This document shows, in pieces, positions 61,282 to 64,000 of a DNA stretch of 64,000 nt. A program made the translations under genes and the position numbers. The notes below the pieces were generated by a model, which saw nothing but the letters and a program-made list of their open reading frames with translations, had not been told where the DNA came from and did no database searches. The DNA is taken from positions 3,446,001-3,510,000 of the forward strand of contig OX359202.1 of the NCBI GenBank assembly GCA_947172415.1, given 5' to 3'. Within the stretch, counting starts at the first letter, position 1; every line of letters begins with the position of its first letter. Source of the DNA: Chondrosia reniformis (taxonomy: Eukaryota > Porifera > Demospongiae > Chondrillida > Chondrillidae).

Positions 61282-63230
61282 TAGTTATATGTACTAGTTT
61301 AATGTACTAGTTGTACGTACTAGTTCTATGTACTAGTTTTTTGTATTAGTTGTATGTACTAGTTGTATGCACTAGTTTCTGCTTGTATGTACTAGTTGTA
61401 TGAACTAGTTATATGAACTAGTTATATGAACTAGTTGTAAGTACTAGTTGTACATACTAGTTTAATGTACTCATCCTATGTACTAGTTCTATGTGTTAAT
61501 TGTATGTACTATTTGTAACTTCTCCTTTCTATTTGCATGTACTAGTTTTATGCCCTAGTTGTATGTACAAGAACAAGTTATATTTACTAGTTTACGCACT
61601 AATCATATATATTAGTTGTATGTACTGGTTACTAGTTGAATGTACTGGTTTTATGTTCTCATTCTATGAACTAGTTCTATATAATATTTGTAGTTCTAGT
61701 TGTATGTACTAGTTGTATGTACTTGTTGTATGTATATCCTAGTTGTTTGTACTATTTGTATGCACTAGTACTAGCTATAGTTTTAAGTTGTGTGTACTAG
61801 TTGTATCTACTAGTTGCAGGTGCTAATTGTATACATTAGTTGTATGTATTAGTTTTATGTACTACTTGTATGTACTAGTTGCATGCAGTAGCTGTATGTA
61901 CTAGTTGTGTGTACTAGATTTATATACTAGTACTAGTTATGTTTGCTAGTTGTAGGTATTAGTTACATTTCCTAGTTGTAGGTTCTAGTTTTATGTAGTT
62001 ACTGATTGTACAAACTAGTTGTATCTACTTGTTGTATGTATTAGTTGTATGTGCTAATACTAGTTATATTTACTAGTAATTGGTTCAAGTTTTTTGTACC
62101 AGTTGTATGTACTAGTTACTAGTTGTATATATTTTCTAGTTGTATGTACTTGTTGTATGTATATCCTAGTTGTTTGTACTATTTGTATGCACTAGTACTA
62201 GCTATAGTTTTAAGTTGTGTGTACTAGTTGTATCTACTAGTTGCAGGTGCTAATTGTATACATTAGTTGTATGTATTAGTTTTATGTACTACTTGTATGT
62301 ACTAGTTGCATGCAGTAGCTGTATGTACTAGTTGTGTGTACTAGATTTATATACTAGTACTAGTTATGTTTGCTAGTTGTAGGTATTAGTTACATTTCCT
62401 AGTTGTAGGTTCTAGTTTTATGTAGTTACTGATTGTACAAACTAGTTGTATCTACTTGTTGTATGTATTAGTTGTATGTGCTAATACTAGTTATATTTAC
62501 TAGTAATTGGTTCAAGTTTTTTGTACCAGTTGTATGTACTAGTTACTAGTTGTATATATTTTCTAGTTATATGTACTTGTTGTATGTATTAAGTATATGT
62601 ACTAGTAAATGGACTAGTTGCATGTACTAGTTCTATCTACTAGTTGTGTGTACTTGTTTTATGTATTTGTTGTATGTACTAATACTTGTTATATTTACTA
62701 GTCGCAGGTATTAGTTGTGTATACTAGTTGTATGTACTACTACTAGTTATATTTACTAGGTTTAGTTATTAGTTGTATGTTTTACTTGTAATTAATAGTT
62801 GTAAGTACTAGTTTTATATACTAGATGTATTTACTAGTTATATGTACTAGTTACTAGCTGTATGTGCCAATTGTATGTTCTAGTTGTATGTACTAGTGCT
62901 AGTTTTACTTACTAGTCATAGGTACTAGTTGTATGTACCAGTTGTATGTACTGGTACCAGGTATATTTAATATTTGTAGGTACTATATGTATGTACTAGT
63001 TGTAAGGACTAGATTTTTGTTCCAGTTGTAGGTAGTAGTTGTATGTATTAGTTGTATGTAACAGTTTTTATGTACTCGTTACTAGTTGTTGGTATATACA
63101 AATTGTATGTACTACATGTATGTACTCAGAAGTAGTATGTACTTCTGTATGTACTTGTTGTAAGTAATAGTTGTAAGTATTAGTTGTGTGTACTAGTTGC
63201 ATGCACTACTCATATGTACTAGTTATATGG
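61282..63230 (-). repeat. 13-bp satellite, reverse orientation
   Basis: TGTATGTACTAGT-type array including the 427-bp tandem duplication (61711-62564). No gene. Frames such as 61500-61712 are translated satellite. Confidence 0.92.
61711..62564 (-). repeat. Two tandem 427-bp satellite copies, nearly identical
   Basis: 61711-62137 and 62138-62564 match with an offset of 427 bp, with no clear difference seen by eye. Each contains the higher-order marker GCTATAGTTTTAAGTTGTGT (61774 and 62201). 427 is not a multiple of 13, so it is a segmental event rather than unit slippage. Confidence 0.88.
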
Positions 63231-63310
63231 ACTAGTACATACACCTAGTACATACAACTAATACATACAACTTCTAAATAACTAGTACAAACAACTAGTA
63301 AATATAAATA
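63231..63310 (+). repeat. 80-bp forward-orientation flip in the reverse array
   Basis: GACTAGTACATACACCTAGT and following units read in the forward direction for about six units, between reverse units on both sides. The left junction (TATGTACTAGTTATATGGACTAGTACATA, in two parts) is quasi-palindromic. Confidence 0.85.
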
Positions 63311-64000
63311 GTTGTAGGTACTAATTTTATGTACTAATTGTGTGTAATAGTTGTATGTACTGGTTTAGGGACTACTTGTATGTACTCGTTACTAGTTGTA
63401 TATACTAGTTGTAAGGACTAGTTGCATGTACATACAGGTTGAATGTACTAGTTGTGTAAAGTAGTCATATATACTAGGTATATATACTAGTTATATATAT
63501 TTAATAGTTATATACTACTTGTATGTACTAGTTGTATGTACTATTTGAATGTACTACTTGTAATAACTGTTTGTATGTAATTTACTTGTTGTATGTACCA
63601 GGACTAGTTACATTTTCACGTTGAAGAGCCTAAATGTACGTGCTAGTTGTATGAACTAGTTTTATGGACTAGATGAATGTACTAGTTGTATGTTCTGGTT
63701 ATATTTACTAGTTATATGAACTAGTTATTTTTACTTGGTGTATGGACTAGTTGTATGTACTAGTATATACTAGGTTTATTTACCAGTTGTAGGTACAAGT
63801 TTATGTAATAGTTGTTTGTACTGATTGTATGTACTAGTTGTATGTAATAGTTGTAAGTACCAAATATGCGGTAGTTGTTTATGCTAGTTATATTAACTAG
63901 TTTTATGCACTTTTTATTGACTAGTTGTATGAACTAGTTTTATGAACTAGTTGGAGGTAATATTACTGGTAATATTATAGACTTGTAGGTACCACTTGTA
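63311..64000 (-). repeat. 13-bp satellite, reverse orientation, to window end
   Basis: Reverse units continue to the edge. The last ~400 bp resemble 47000-47400 (shared variant blocks such as AACTAGTTTTATGCAC and GGTAATATTA), another sign of segmental copying. No gene. Confidence 0.9.

Overview
This window is eukaryotic repeat-rich DNA with no recognisable host gene. About four fifths of it is one degenerate tandem array with a 13-bp unit, consensus ACTAGTACATACA on the + strand. The rest is transposable elements inserted into the array, almost all broken. The mix of elements (pogo/Tigger transposons, an APE-type LINE, two restriction-like-endonuclease non-LTR families, Penelope-like elements with hammerhead-like motifs, many MITEs) points to an animal. 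A marine invertebrate such as a sponge or cnidarian is most likely. That is inference from element families, because no host gene or rRNA is present.

Layout. 1-26 looks like the 3' end of a tRNA or tRNA-derived SINE. 138-512 is a small Tigger MITE. 513-24395 is the 13-bp satellite in forward orientation, interrupted by a TIR element (2221-2962), a hairpin-ended MITE split by a LINE (12579-15327), a deleted R2-like copy (19327-20030), a Penelope-like fragment (20430-21201) and two copies of an unknown ~320-bp unit (22151-22477, 23019-23330). 24396-24940 is an inverted satellite block. 24941-34165 is forward satellite again, carrying a second hairpin-ended MITE (25245-25626), two inverted-repeat elements with hammerhead-like cores (26417-26795, 27804-28246) and a full-length Tigger element (28484-31450) that also carries a HIRAN-domain gene. 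34166-35603 is a different minisatellite of ~23 bp. From 35604 to the end the 13-bp satellite runs in the opposite orientation, apart from an 80-bp flip at 63231-63310. The right part is interrupted by an R2-like element with an apparent HDV-like ribozyme at its 5' end (36917-39690), a foldback element (45163-45928), a third hairpin-ended MITE (46051-46422), a second Tigger derivative (51738-52593), an unclassified element (52919-54228) and a nearly intact minus-strand retroelement (58174-61281).

How it fits together. The array appears to be an insertion sink. Several elements have clear target-site duplications, and related satellite copies elsewhere in the array supply the uninterrupted pre-insertion sequence. 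The array also grows by local segmental duplication (800 bp, 427 bp, 100 bp, 52 bp and others), sometimes copying an inserted element with it. The change of satellite orientation across a central, unrelated minisatellite resembles pericentromeric or centromeric organisation, but nothing here proves that role.

Caveats. Coordinates of satellite blocks and of elements without clear target duplications are good to a few bases to tens of bases. Family names come from motifs read by eye. RNA folds were made by hand.
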